Positions 36,716-49,012 are shown, counted from the first letter of the stretch. The stretch is DNA of 64,000 nucleotides from Deuterostichococcus epilithicus (GCA_033439295.1 JAVTLE010000014.1:2108001-2172000), one strand, 5' to 3'. Translations and numbers: made by a program. The notes: a model not told the origin generated them from the sequence alone.

Positions 36716-37395
36716 ATTTGATGCTCGGCCGCAACTGCGAGTCTGTCAGTTGGTTGGTATGGCGTGTGTCAACATTGCCAGTTTCATGCCGTTATTCCTG
36801 TGTGAACCATACACTAGAGGGAGACCTAAGAGCTGATACCCAGAGTATTGTTTACCTAATTTTTCCAAACTATTTGCTTTGCGCGAGGAGCTGCACGGGG
36901 AGGTACGACGAGTCGACATGCTGGTTCCACGCATGTATTGAAAGCCGGCACAATACGCCGAGGTAGGAACAGGTGTGTGCCTCCAACACGCGGCACCTAG
37001 CCGGGACTTGCAGATGCTCAACGAATCGGACCCAGACGTGGTTTCAACCTCAATCTAATTTGGTTTGCGAACAAGCAAGGACGGCAGCATGTGTTCTGTG
37101 TATCATGCTGTGATGGCTGGACGTGTGCTGTACCGTGCGAGTCGCTGATCATCATTCAAACCAGGTACAGGTGGCTTACATGACGCTTCAACAGGACGCA
37201 TGTCAAAAGAATGATAGGTACTTCAAACGGGGCGAAACGCCCTGACAGCGTCCACACCCAAAGCCTCAAAAGATAGCGGGTTCGTGCTGGACAGCATGCC
37301 AGGACAGAGGATCCAAAGTTGGCACGCAAGGCGCAACACCGCACATAGAGACAGAGGACAGCGCACTGCTTGCTCTGGGCCAGCGGCTGCGGAGC
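36716..37395. other. Convergent 3' flanks of transporter 2 and the cyclin gene
   Basis: The first ~250 bp belong to the duplicated unit. The remainder is single-copy with no supported gene, unless the cyclin's uncertain last exon extends here. Confidence 0.4.
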
Positions 37396-39991
37396 TCAGC
37401 CAGCGCGGTGGACCAGGGTGTGTGTGCCTGGCTGGGCTGGGGCAGGGGCATCAGCAGCCAGGCCTGTGCCAGGGCCGACCCGTGAGTCGCGATGCTCAAG
37501 AGGGTGCAGCCAGCGCTCAGACTGTGTACAGAAAGCATGCAGGCAGTTTGGGAAAGAGCAACAAGGAGGGCTATAAATCCCACCTGGTGGCAATGACGCT
37601 GGCGCCGGCATGGCGGGGGCGGCTGCTGCCGCGGGCACACTGCCATTGTGCCGGCTTGCTGCCACCGCTGAGCTGCAAGCTCGCGCCCCTCCACTGCTGC
37701 TGGCGGGCGCATGCTGCGACATTCCGTTCGGCGCTGGCGCTGACATGCCATTGGGCAGCGGCTGCCCAGCGAGCGCAGAGTCGCCTGTGGCCGGCCGCGC
37801 AGCAGGTGCGCCACTGGCTGTCACCGCAGCGCTGCCAATGCCTGCCGCAGCAGGCTGCTGTGCGGCCGCCGGTGCGGCACCGCCGTCTGTGCGGGGCCGC
37901 TTGGCGGAGGGCTCACTGCCGGCACCGCTGCCGCGCGTCTCCTCCGGAGTGCGCTCGCGTCCTGCGGTGCCCAGCCGCTGCACGGGCGTGGCGCACGCCG
38001 ACACGGGCGTTCCCGGCGCCGGCGGCACGTGCACCGTGCTCTGCTGCGGGTCCTGCGCCGCCGCAGGCTTGCCGCCAGCCGCCAGCTTGGCGCCGGCCGC
38101 GGGCTTGGCGCCGGCGCCGGCCTTACCGGCGGTGCCGCCCTTGCCGCCGCCTTTGGCCGCGACGGGGACCCGCGTGTACATCTTCATCAGCTCCGCGTCC
38201 AGAGCCTCCATCTGCTCGTGCGTCGCGCCGGCCGCCACCTCGTACCTGTTGCAGGCAGCGTCTCGGTCAGGCAACATGGACAAGCGGAGCAGAGGGCAGA
38301 ACGCCGCTCCCTGCAACCGCCGAAGCCAGTCCATAAAGAAGTCGTCAATTGCCGACGTGGATGCACGCTGCAGCAGTAAGTGGGCAGGGTGGAAATGCTG
38401 GCGGGGTGGACTCGGTGGAGGCACGAACTGTAAGGAGTGGAAGGAGTGAACAGCAGAACGGGAGTTGAAGCACCGCACCAGGGCTTGCCGTCGACCAGCG
38501 GCACCTCTGATTGTGTGACCTTGACAGCGGCATACAGGCAGCCGGCAGCCAGCATCTCGGCACTGTACTGCAAGCACAGCGTCGTCCTCCACATGTCGTT
38601 CACAAAATTGGCTGCGATCTGCACACGTTGTATCGGGGGCCGCGTCAGCCAACCGTAGGAGCTCAGAAAGCCCGCATTGAGCCCTCAACAGGAAGCCCAA
38701 CCAGCTGCCATTTCCCAGCTGGGACACGCGGCCTGATCGAGCATGGCTTTGCAAGTCCCAGATGTGCACTGCCCGGCCGAGACTCGCGAACACATGTACC
38801 ACTCTCCAATGCAGTGGGCGCCGCATTTTCACAGCAATACTTCTTGGGTGCAACCAACATCTGCATTCACCTGCGACAGCGCCGTCGCCGCGGTGGCGGT
38901 GGGCTTGTAGAAGGAGTCCAGCTTGAAGCTGGCGGATATCTCTAGCAGCTTTGCGGCCGGCGGGTCCACCTGGAAGCGGAAGCCCAGCACGTACAGCAGC
39001 GCACGCTCCGCCTGTGCTCGCACCCACCAGCGTCAGAACCAGCAGTGTGCAGGAGGTGGGGGCAGCAGCGGGATGCCAGGTGCAGCTCGTTGAGACAAAG
39101 TGGCGGTCAGCACTGCTAGGAAGGACAAGACGAGGCCCTGTGGCTAGCCAGCTGACGCACCACCCGTCAGACTTGCAAAACCCTGCCGGCAGTGAGTGTA
39201 CGATGCACAGGAACTTTCATGTTTCCCAGCTGCCGAGCGGTCTCAGGCCAGGTGTCCACAAGTCACAGCTGCCGAGGCGGGCTTGAGGCGCGAGAGGGCA
39301 CCTTGAGCACGGAGTCGCGCAGCCAGTCGTGCTGCTGCCGGTCCTTCATCATGCTGGCCATCTTGAGCGCCTGCTCCCGGTCCTTGCCAAACTGCTCCTT
39401 GAAGGAGGCGTGCAGCACATCGTCCAACGACCGCGGGTGGTTCTCGCTCTTGCTGGCCAGGAAGACCGCCGCCATCGCCACCAGCATCTTGTCATTCTTC
39501 TGCAGCGTCTGCGGCGGCACATCGGGGGGTGGTCGGGTTGGCAAAAAAGATTGGCGGCCAGAGTCGCAGCAAAAGCTGGGTAGTGACAGCAGCGGCATGA
39601 ACCGCTTCAATTGATGAAATGTGCGAAAAGCCAGTGCGGGCCTGCGGCACAGCATTGTTGCCGAGTTGATCGCGGTGCATGACAACATGAAGATGCGCAC
39701 CCGCACGAGGTAGAAGTGGTGGCAGAAGGTGACGGCGGTGCCGTAGACGTAGCTGTTGAGCTTCAGCATCTTGCAGACGTTGTTGATCATGGCGACATAC
39801 TGCTTGCGGAGGTTGCCGGCCCGCTTCACCGTCATGCCGGCCTTGACGCTGGGCGCTTCGTCCTCTACCTGCTGCTTGCTGTAGACGCGCGGGCGGAAGA
39901 AGTTTGGCTGCGCCGGCCCGGGCGACAGCGCCGGCGACGGCATGGAGCGCGCGCTCGCCGCTGGCTGCCTGCCGTCTGCTAATGCCGACAT
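37396..39991 (-). CDS. Cyclin T/K-like cyclin (putative P-TEFb regulatory subunit)
   Basis: First exons fit in phase: 39991-39701 (starts MSALADGRQPAAS), 39508-39302, 39011-38871 and 38618-38479. They encode a tandem cyclin box. Repeat 1 has NFFRPRVYSKQQVEDEAPS, AGNLRKQYVAMI, YGTAVTFCHHFYLVR, TLQKNDKMLVAMAAVFLASK, ENHPRSLDDVLH and ERALLYVLGFRFQVDPP. Repeat 2 has IAANFVNDMWRTTLCLQYS and EMLAAGCLYAAVKV. Then come SAIDDFFMDWLRR, probably spliced to YEVAAGATHEQMEALDAELM, and a long Ala/Pro/Gly-rich tail open to 37396. The start is set at 39991 because the upstream frame to 40315 has only GTG. The 38.48-38.37 kb intron does not join cleanly in phase and the end is uncertain (a donor-like site exists at about 37.59 kb). 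The FVNDMWRT..CLQY signature is typical of cyclin T/K, the partner of CDK9-type kinases in transcription elongation; cyclin L is less likely. Confidence 0.75.
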
Positions 39992-41073
39992 ATCGCTGTG
40001 CCTGCCGCCGCTGCGCCTGCCGCTGCCAGGACTGCGGTGCAGTTCTGTCACAGCCGGGGCCAGAGCGGATGCAGAGGGTCGCGACCGGGCGGCAGCGGCT
40101 AGGCCGAGGCTGCGAGCATCCTCATGAGCCGCGGGGGGCGCCCGCAAAGCGTGAAGGCAGGCCGCCGCAGCAGCGCGAGCCCTTGCCGGCCGCCAAGCAG
40201 GTGACCACTTGTGTGTCGGTGGCCCGATGGCAGAAACGCCACTGCAGCATGGGCAGGAAGGGTGGCAGTCTGTTGCAAGGAACGGAAGGTGACATCGCAT
40301 GCAGTGTCGTTGCACGGTGGCGCCCCATCGACAGACCTGCAGTGCAGCTGCAGTACTCGAGGAAGCTCACGACAACGGAACCCCTGTTCATCAAAGGCTG
40401 GGGTGCACAGGTGCATACGATCTAACCAAGTCGGATGCTCCCATAGCCTGCCGCATGCCGACAGCGGCGGTGGAGAGAAGATTGTACACAGAAGGTTCCA
40501 TCCAACAAATCACACGCACGTTGGCAACGTCCGGCCAGCGTCGGCAGCACTTGGCCTCGTGTCCAGCCGCAGCCTGACTAGGCCTGCTTGCCTTCAGGCC
40601 GCTACGCACTTGCTTTCTGTGCAGTGCAGACTCCGGCCGGTCAACTTCCTGCCCTGCAGCTGGGCAGTGGTCCCCGCAAAGACGCTGCTGGCTGCGATGG
40701 CGGCGAGGGACAGCACAGAATCGGTGGTACGGTGTTGCTGCAGGTGGACAGAGGCGCGCCAACGCGCCAAAGCGGCGTCATGGAGGCGCCTGACCAGTGC
40801 TCAGTGCTGGCCAAACCCTATTTCGCACCTGATTACGTGATTAGCCAAGTTCCCATGACATTGGGACTGCCGTGACGACGGCACTTCAACCGCTCCACCG
40901 ACAGCTGGGCCACAACGGGCGGGCGTTGCGGTGCGAGGGAGCCGCGTTGCATCGTTGCAGCATTGCCAGGCGATGTCAGCCTGCATGAGAGGCGGCTGAG
41001 AGCCAGCAGCGCGCGGCACGAGGCCTGAACAAGCGCCGCTGAGCCAAAAGACGCCGTCCAGTCAGCGGACAGC
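39992..41073. promoter_or_regulatory. Divergent upstream region between cyclin T-like and INCENP genes
   Basis: About 1.08 kb between two head-to-head start codons. Open frames on both strands here (for example 40211-40840 plus) show no recognisable domain and are taken as chance frames or 5' leaders. No motif is claimed. Confidence 0.4.
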
Positions 41074-44000
41074 ATGGCGCGCAACTTCAGCGCGGCCGTC
41101 GCGGAGCTCACAAGGATCAGCGAACAGGAGTCTGTCAAGGCAGACGAGCAGCTGGCGCTGGCGCAGGCATGGCTGACCGGCCTGGTCGAGTCAGCGAGGC
41201 AGGAGATTGCTGACTGCGTCCCTCCGCCGGTCAAGCGGCAACGCGTGACGCGCGGCAAGGCCAAGGCGATCGCCGACAGCAAGGTGTGCTTGGATCCTTC
41301 TTCCTGCCGCTTGATCCAAGTCGCAGCAGCAGCTTAACTTTTCCTGTGTCGATCCTGTGGCATGATCAGGAAACCTCGCATCGCGGTGAGACGGCATCGG
41401 CTTCTCTCATTGCTTGGGCGCTGCTGTATTGTATTGATATGGCACTGCGCTTGCATTGCTGACAGCCAGGCATTCTTATCGCGCAGGAAAATGACGTGCA
41501 GGCGCAACAGCCTGTCAAGCGGGCTGGGCCGGCCCGCCGCACACGACGCGCCATGCTGCTGGAGACCGTGGCCGAGGAGGAAGCAGAGGCGGACACGCAT
41601 GTCCAGCCGGAGCATCCTGCGGCCGAATCAGGTTTCGCAATCGCCTTGCTTTGCATTGGACAATGGCTGGCATTCTGACAGTTCTCGTTATGCGTTGCTA
41701 TTATCAGGAGTGCGAGACCTTGTCAAATTGATCTCGGTCACCCGGATGTGTCACTGAGCCTTGGCATTTCATTCGTGCAGGTGAGCCGGCTGCAGAGGCT
41801 TCTGCACTGGAGGAGATCACAGCGGCGGCGGGAGCCGCGGCCGAGTCAGACGCCGGGGAGGCTGCAACACAGCCAGGCACGGAGTTGCCCGCAGCACAAG
41901 GCGAGTCGCCTGCCGATGGCCGCGCTGCAGAGGCCACCGCAGAGATGGCTGCTGTCGAGGCGGCGCCTGCAAAGCGCGGCGGGCCAAAGGGCAGCCGCAA
42001 GGGTGCAGCCGCCAAACGCAGCGTCCTGTCCAAGGTCAAGGCGGCCGCCACTGAAGAGGAGCCGACCTCCATGGCAGACGAGAAGGCCCCAGCAGCAGAT
42101 GGCGCAGGCAGCCTGCCTGCCGAAGCTGGTGTCGCCGCTGCAGCGGAATTGGCAACAGCTGTCGCCACGGCTGTGCCTGCGAGGCGGGCCACCCGCCGGA
42201 CGCGAGCGCAGATCAGAGCCGAGGAGGCGGCGTTTGCGTCTGCAGGCGCGGGCACTCCAGCATCTAGCCTCGCCGCCACGCCTGCAGCAGCAGCCTCGCG
42301 TGCGGCTCGCGTCACGCAGTCTCGCGCCGGCACCAGCCAGACGCCGTCAGTGGCAGCGCAGCCGCAGGCGTCCGAGCCGCGCACCACGCGTGCGCAGGCA
42401 GCACGCAGCGAAAGCCGCAAGCCGGAGACGACGCCAGCGCAGGCGGCTGGCAGCTGCCACAGCCCAGTGGCTGTGCCGGGCACCGTCGAGCAGCAGCCGC
42501 CGCCGCTGCAGCAGGAGGCGGTGCAGGCGACGCCAGCGGCACCGCTGCAGCCGGCTGCAGAGCTGCAGTCTGTCAGCGCAGCGATGCGGGCCAGCAGCAG
42601 GCGCAAGGCCGGGCGCGCCCAGTCGGCCGCGCCCGACGCAGCGGCCGCCGTCAGCACCGCCTTTGCATCCCCCATCTTTGGTGGGGCAATGGCCGAGCCG
42701 GCTGGTAGCGAGGCACCGGTGGCGTCGCAGGCTGCAGGTAGTCCGCTACCCGCGCCAGATGGGGAAGGCGAGCTGCCAGTCAGCGCGGCTCAGGCCTCTG
42801 CCACAACCGCTGCAGCTTCCGAGCTGGGAGGCGGTGCGGCAGCGACCGATGCGGCGCAGCCAGTGGAGCCAGCCTCGCCCGCTGCTAACAGCCCCGTGCC
42901 GGTGCAGGACAGCCCTGCCGCTGCTGCCGATCTCGAGCGTGCCGCCTCCGCAAGCGCCAGCAAGTCGCCAGCAGCGGCTGCAGTCGAGCCGCAATCACGC
43001 GGGGGCGGCTCGGCATCGACAGACACAGGGCGGTCATCCGCCGGCACTGCTGAAGCGCTGACGGGCAGCTTCACAGCGCAGCGGCAGTCAGCAGGGCAGG
43101 ATCAGCACGATGCGGCCCCTGCCCCAGCTACGCAGCTGGTTGACAGCCCTGCCTCGGCAGCCAGCCCGGCGGCGATGGTCGCAGCGGCCTCACGTCACCG
43201 CTCGGGTGGCCGTCCCGGTTCCGGCTCTGGCTCGGACATAGTGTCCGCGGGCGATCTGACAACGGCAGAACCTGCCACGGCGCCCTCTGGGACGCCGCGG
43301 CAGGCAACAGCCGCTGCGCCGGTCAAGGCGCGGTCGGCAGAGCAGCATGGCGCCACATCGCCGGAGGCTGCCGAGGCATCGGCGCCCGCAACGGCCGCGA
43401 GGCCTGCTGCAGTGGCGACGGCAACGCCTCCCAGCGCGGCGCAGCTCGCCGCTGCCGCCCTGTGTCAGGCCGCCAACATCCCCCTGCCGGCGAGTGTGCC
43501 GCGGGGGCGGCCCAGCGCCGCCGCAAGCAGAGGCAGCGCTGCCACCGCTGGCAGCAGCGGCACCGGCAAGAGCGGCTCCAGCCTGGAGCCGCCTGCGAGC
43601 GACGTGGCGGTTGCTGGCGAGGGGGAGGCTGCAGCGGCGGCGCCAGCGGCTGCCGCGGCAGCACAGGGCATGATGTCCAATGTTATGTCTGGCTTCCGCT
43701 CCTTCTTGGCGCCAAAGGCGGCACAGCCAGAGGCCATGTTTTCGGCCAACCGCAAGCACCCTGTCAAGGTGACTGCTTGCAGGACATGCTGCTGCCGGTT
43801 CCGGTTTGCTACTTACACCGCACGCACATGCTGAGCCCTGCCCAATGCATGGATGAGGGAGGCTCCTATCATACTCGCTGGTCTTGCACTGTCAGGCCAT
43901 GCCCATCTTAAACAGTCGAACCTGGTCCTCGAGCATCCATCTTGGGCGTCAGCATTGCGGTGCTGTCTCGAGACATCTGACAATCGATTTCCCACTTCGT

Positions 44001-46572
44001 TCATCCGCCTGGTGCCCAGGTGCCGGCGCTGCAGCAGGCGAGGCTGGCAAAGGCGCGGGCGGAGGAGGCGGAGGCGGCGCGGCGTGCCAAGGCGCAGGAG
44101 ATATCCCGCCGCAAGGAGGCCACCAAGGCAGCTAAGGTGCGCCCCTGCTGGGCACCGAGCATATCCACCCTTCGTGTCGCTCGTGCTCTCTTGTGATGAC
44201 TTGCTCGCAACAACGAAGTTGCCGCACTGGAAATGCAGGCTGTGCTGGCGGAACGACAGGCGATGTGTCCATGCACCAATCCCTCACCCATCTAGCCGCC
44301 ATTGCCTGCGCTTCCGCTGACGGTTTGGCGTTGGATTTTTGAACAGGTACAGGAAGAGGCGGCTGCCAAGGCTCGTGCTGCTGAGGACGCACGCGTCAAG
44401 CAGCAGCAGAGGTGGGTGTTCGCCTCCATTTCTGTTCATGTGTCCGCGTGCAAGGCGTTGCCAGCACAGCACCTCTGGCGGGGCAGGCTTTCGCATGTCT
44501 TAGCCTTGGAAACCACAGCGATCACAGGCCTGGGCTCGTCACGCAAGGTCTCTCATGTAGCTGTCCCTTCTTCCTCAGGGAGGCAGACGAGCGGCGGCGG
44601 AAGGCAGAACTGCGCGCCAAGCGAGCCGAGGAGGAGAACAAAAAGAAGGCAAGCTCCAGTCCCACCACATAGCCCTTTCAAGACGCCTCGGCGCAGTCGA
44701 CCTGCTTGAATGTGTCCCCACTGCATCGCTGCAATCTCACTGAGGTCTGCATGTGTCCCCACTGCATTGCTGCATCTCACTGAGGTCTGCATGCCTTTCA
44801 CAGGAGCAGCAGCAGCAGGCAGAGGAGCGGGAGCGCAAGCGGAAGCAGGAAGCGTCAAAATCGCAGGTGCGCCACCTGAGGGTGCAGCAGCCCCATGCCT
44901 TGCTGCTCTGAGCACCTTCTCAGCCGTCATTCGACCTGCAGTGCTGCCTGCTTCCAGCATGTGCACCGCAACCCTCAGTCCAGCATCCTCGCGGATGATG
45001 CCCAACGATATTGTTGCTGATGTTGCAGCTGGATGCGAAGCGCATGAAGCCGGCAGAGCGGCCTGCGCCACACGGGCAGCGGCAGCCGCTGGCTCCGCGG
45101 TTGCCGAACGCACCGGCGCACCCGTCGTCGAGTACTGCAACCCTCAAGCCGGCCACGGCCTCGCAGCAGCAGGCAGCAGTGATACAGCCCCCGGCCACAA
45201 CAGCCGGCTCTGGCAGCCTGCTTCTGAAGCCGCTGGTGCAGCACACCGACGCTGGCAGGCCGAAATCGGTCGCGCCGCAGCAGGGCGGCTGTGCGCAGAC
45301 AACCGCCACACCCGTCATAGCTACGCCCCGTCAGGTGCGGTGCTGCTCGCGTGGACTTGCGGGATGCAGATGCGTTGGACGCGTAGGTTGGGAACTCGAT
45401 TCTGATGCATGATGCTGCAGCAACACACAGAGTGACCTTCGAGAGCTCGTATGTCAGGTGATTGAGTTGCACCGCACAGGATGCGGCCGTCGGATCAGCG
45501 GCGGGCAGCGCTAGCAGGGCGGGCCAGTCTGAGGCGGCACCGGCTGCCGCCAGCGGCAGCAAGAAGGTGCGTGAGCCAACGTTCGTGCAAGGCGAGGCAT
45601 GCCGTGCATTGCAGACTGACTTGCGGACTGCACATCAGTCAGCAAGCTCACGTCCAAGACGATGCACTCTCGTATGGCACTGCGCAGGGCATGCTGGCCG
45701 CCGCAAAGGACTTTGTGCTAGGGGCGGTGCGAGGGACGCCACCGACGCTGGCCGTGCCTGCACTTCCGCAGTCCTACGAGATCTCCCCCTACAGGTGCAG
45801 CCCTCGTGGCTTGTCTTGCATCCAGTTCCAGCTCCGCGCCAGCGGAGCTCTGCATGCATGGATCGCTGCACGCGGTGCAGGCAAGGATGCTAGTTGGAGC
45901 TCAGGCCTGACGCATCGAGTGCTGCAATGTGAGATGCCCTGCATGCCGAATAAATTTGAGATGGCTTTCGTGTCCGGGTTTAACCTGCCCCCGGTGCCTC
46001 GCACACAGGTCGGACTGCGATACGGAGGAGGAGGAAGAGGATGAGGGGCCGCGCAAGCCAGTGCCAGAGTGGGCGCGGGGCGCAGTGCTGCGGGAGCAGC
46101 TGGCGGCGCAGCTGACGGTGGACCCCGACGAGATCTTCCAGCAGCACAAGAAGACGTGCGCCCTCAGCGAGGTGTTCGGCCACGACGGTGAGGCCTTTGC
46201 GCACTCGGCCGTGATCCAACACGAGGAAGTCCACCGCCTGTCATTAGTATCCGGACGAACCGGTGCAAGAGGCAGCCCTGCTCAGAATGCCGCAGGGTTG
46301 TCAGGCTGACGATGTTTGCACCATATGCCGTGCTTATCAATTTCATGATGAGCTCATGATGGCGTCACAATCTGCGCATGAGTACTCATGGCATGTACGA
46401 CGAGCAAGATTTGACGACGTGCTGACGACCCTCGCTGGTCGTGCCTGCAGACCCTCTGCGCTCGCGGGTGAGCAAGGACTACAATCGGCGCACCAGCAGC
46501 GGCAACTGGATCGAGGACCGCGTCACGGCCAGGGAGCAGATCATGTACAAGAAGGCCATGGGCTACCTCTAA
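41074..46572 (+). CDS. INCENP: INCENP, inner centromere protein (chromosomal passenger complex scaffold)
   Basis: Twelve exons in phase: 41074-41283, 41487-41631, 41781-43768, 44020-44136, 44347-44411, 44579-44648, 44804-44866, 45029-45334, 45480-45566, 45688-45794, 46009-46187, 46451-46572; 1152 aa. Identification rests on the C-terminal ARK-binding IN-box: SYEISPYRSDCDTEEEEEDE, then RKPVPEWARG and DPDEIFQQHK. Close to the end is RRTSSGNW, the TSS motif that Aurora B phosphorylates in other INCENPs. The N-terminus is a predicted helix (VAELTRISEQESVKADEQLA), where animal INCENP binds Survivin and Borealin. Exons 4-7 form a charged single helix rich in A/K/E/R/Q (VPALQQARLAKARAEEAE; ADERRRKAELRAKRAEEE). 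Exon 3 (about 662 codons) is a low-complexity Ala/Ser/Pro-rich body with basic KR patches. Intron 6 has a GC donor. It should anchor Aurora kinase at centromeres and the spindle midzone. Confidence 0.9.
44711..44791. repeat. Two-copy 41/40-bp tandem repeat in INCENP intron 6
   Basis: Units starting tgtgtccccactgcat and ending tcactgaggtctgca at 44711-44751 and 44752-44791, directly before the acceptor of exon 7. Confidence 0.85.
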
Positions 46573-46920
46573 TGAGGGCTCCGCTCGGGATACCAGGGGG
46601 CGTAGGCACTGGGCACAGCAGCCAGCCGGGAACTATACCTACCTACTGGCCCAAGTTGTGTGTCCTGACTCTGGTTGGCACAGTGTCCGTTTGACAGGAT
46701 GGCAGCCTGCCGCCGCTGCCAGGCTAGCCTACATCCAGGGCATCAGACGGTCTCAACTCTTGAACCATTCAGGTTTGCCTTTTGACACGTTGTGATTATG
46801 TCCACTGACAAGCTCAAATTGGATCAGTCCCACACTTCGATGCGGTACCTCTCTATTTACCAGCTTCCGGCCGTCTGTGCTGTACAATGCACGCCCCCAA
46901 TGACCCTTTGGAAAAGACGA
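46573..46920. other. Convergent 3' flanks of INCENP and glycosylasparaginase
   Basis: 348 bp between the TAA of INCENP and the stop codon (minus) of the next gene. No coding signal; presumably both 3' untranslated regions. Confidence 0.5.
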
Positions 46921-48659
46921 TCATGCCGTGCCGAGCAGAGCAACACTGCCAGCTTCCTGCAGCTGCAGGCTGGCGACCTCAAACAGCTGCACCGCAGGCA
47001 TGCCCGCAGCTCTAACGGCATAGGTGAAGGTCCAGCCGTGGCACGCCGCGGCGTGGCGGCCGTGCCGGTCCACAGCCAGCACGGCGCCTACATATGAGGG
47101 ATACTTTCGGACTATGCGGCGCACGGCGTCCTCTGCTGCAGGGCGCGGCCTGAGGCCGCGGCGCATGCTCTCCACCACCTGGGCAGCACGATGCTCTTGT
47201 TTGATGGCCGGCATGGCAGCTGGCACAGGCAGCATGGAACCCGTGGCATCCAGCACATTTGACCCTTTCCTTCAGATGGCTGCCTGCACCATCTGGAGGC
47301 GGACTCATCGTGCCCTGCAGGGCTGGCACCTGGTAGCAGGGCAGGAAGCGGAGGTGCACGTCGCCATCCCCCGTTGAGCCGCAGGCGCCAACTTCGCTGT
47401 CGGCGTACGCGCCTCCGCCGGGCACCGCTGCGTCCCCCACCCTGCCTGGCACCTGCACTTGGCAGGTAGCGATATTTGATTGCTGCTGCCGGCAGGCAGG
47501 TTGGCAACTGCAGCAGGCCTGGTGCTGGCGCAGTCCAGGCTGCAAGCCGGTGCAGTCCGTGCACATCGAGCCCACCTTATGACTGGCGCCATTGCTGCTT
47601 GCCCCAGCTGCGACATTGCCGCCGGCGTCGATTGCCAGCATGGCTATCGTGTCGTGATTCTGCTGCGACACATGCTGGCTGCAGGCTCTTGCGGCGCTTG
47701 CAGGCGCTATGCCAGCATCAGGGCGGTAGGGGCCGCAGGACTTCAGCGCATTGGGAAGCACTCCCCGTCTGAAGTTGGGCTGGCAGTCTGCGTCCCGCCT
47801 GCACCAAATGATCAGAAGATTAAAGGTAGCATGCAACCGTGCGTCATCCCCCCAGAGTCACAGCGCCTTCATTCGCCTCTTTGGGGAGCAGCAGAAATGC
47901 GCTTCTATGGCGCCGTCTGCTCACCACTGCCGATGTTGTTCCATGCTGTGGGCGGTGGAAAGGTTGGCAGGCTGCAGCCCCATCTCCGTGGCGAAAGCAT
48001 CCGCTTCAGGTCCCGCTAGAAGAGTGTGGCTGCTGTGCTGCATGACCAGGCGCGCGGCGCTGATGGCCTGCCTGGTGGCTTGCAGCGCTGCCACCGCGCC
48101 TGCGGCCAGGGTCCCCTGAGCTTGGCGTCAGTGCAGAAGCAGATCGCAAGCGTGTTCACGAGGAACATTGATACGACCGCTGTATCACACGCTGCACGCG
48201 TATCAGGGCCATCGACGTACCCCATCCATGATCATGGCATCCAGCGTCGTGTGCCCGGCCTCATCAGGCGACCCGCCAAAACCGACTGTGCCGTCGCACT
48301 GCTCCATCTCGCAGACGCTACAGCCCTGTTCAGGTACGTCCAGACCCATTCACGCTGCACCCAAGTTGGATGTGACTTACACATGCTGCAGGCAAAGCGA
48401 TGCGTGCGCCATGCTGAGGCGCATGTGCGGCATTCACAGGCACCTGTTCCACGGCTGCCAGTGCACCGCCGGAGTCTGCTGAGGTCTGGTGCAGTATTTG
48501 CCAAGCTCTCTCCGTAGCATTGGTGAAGGCCCAGGTGTTGGCAACGATGGGCAGAGCGGTGGGCGCCGCGCCGCCAGGCGCCGCCGCTAATGTCAGAAGC
48601 ATGAGGCACACGGCAGCAAGGCGACTCGCGCTTCGGCATGCTTCAAGCCGCAGCGACAT
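46921..48659 (-). CDS. AGA: N4-(beta-N-acetylglucosaminyl)-L-asparaginase (glycosylasparaginase)
   Basis: Six exons in phase: 48659-48444, 48325-48221, 48115-47925, 47798-47576, 47452-47330, 47178-46921; 371 aa. This Ntn-hydrolase cleaves the GlcNAc-Asn bond of degraded N-glycoproteins in the lysosome or vacuole. An N-terminal signal peptide is visible ([19 protein letters not shown]), followed by [18 protein letters not shown]. Other family blocks are [78 protein letters not shown] and [15 protein letters not shown]. The precursor should self-cleave before the Thr of HDT, making that Thr the nucleophile. Substrate-binding Arg and Asp (GRVGD) and Thr-Gly (STGDGD) are kept. A residue that is Thr in the human enzyme (TSTNG) is Ser here (ASSNG), a conservative change. 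The ATG at 48659 was chosen because the extra upstream codon is only GTG. Confidence 0.92.
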
Positions 48660-49012
48660 CACGCAATGCAGGTGAAGAAGAGCGCCTTGAAGGCGGTGTC
48701 CTCACGATGCATCTCGGTGACGAGAATCTCGCACGTGGTGAGGCTTGCCCCCGGCCAATAGGAGTCAGGAGCACAAACTTCTGAAGCTGCGCAACGAAGG
48801 CCACGTCAGCTATATTGGCTTTTGCAGCACCTTGCTGATTGTAGCACTTAGCTGAGCGGCTGCCTCGAGCAAGGCACAGCACTCGAGCCTGCGAGGCATA
48901 CGACGCACAGTTCCGGAGTGAGTCACTTGCAGCTCGGAGAGCGGCCGTCTGGAGTGCAAAGTCGTCGTTCTTCATCAGGACCCCGCGTACTGGTCCTGGG
49001 AGCCCTTGCCAG
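48660..49012. promoter_or_regulatory. Short divergent upstream region between glycosylasparaginase and Derlin
   Basis: About 353 bp separate the two opposed start codons, so promoters and 5' leaders must overlap or sit back to back. An open minus-strand frame here ends with a TGA overlapping the glycosylasparaginase ATG but has no family match. Confidence 0.45.

Larger units (their letters stand above)
31038..36963. repeat. Tandem segmental duplication, units about 31038-33992 and 34019-36963
   Basis: Two direct units of about 2.95 kb. Left ends both start gaacttctgcggct and share the region around the start codon of lipase D. Right ends share the agctgca...gtcgacatg and gatacgccgag / aatacgccgag segments. 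Each unit holds one full transporter gene with identical exon sizes after exon 1 and recognisably similar introns. Confidence 0.85.

Noticed and set aside
40211-40840. A 209-codon open frame between the cyclin and INCENP genes.
   Set aside because: No domain, Cys/Arg-rich shadow-like composition, and it sits in the expected promoter/5' leader region of two divergent genes.
42000-43700. The large Ala-rich frame taken as a separate gene, such as a cell-wall or histone-like protein.
   Set aside because: Splice phases join it on both sides to the INCENP N-terminal helix and the charged-helix exons, so it is best read as INCENP exon 3.
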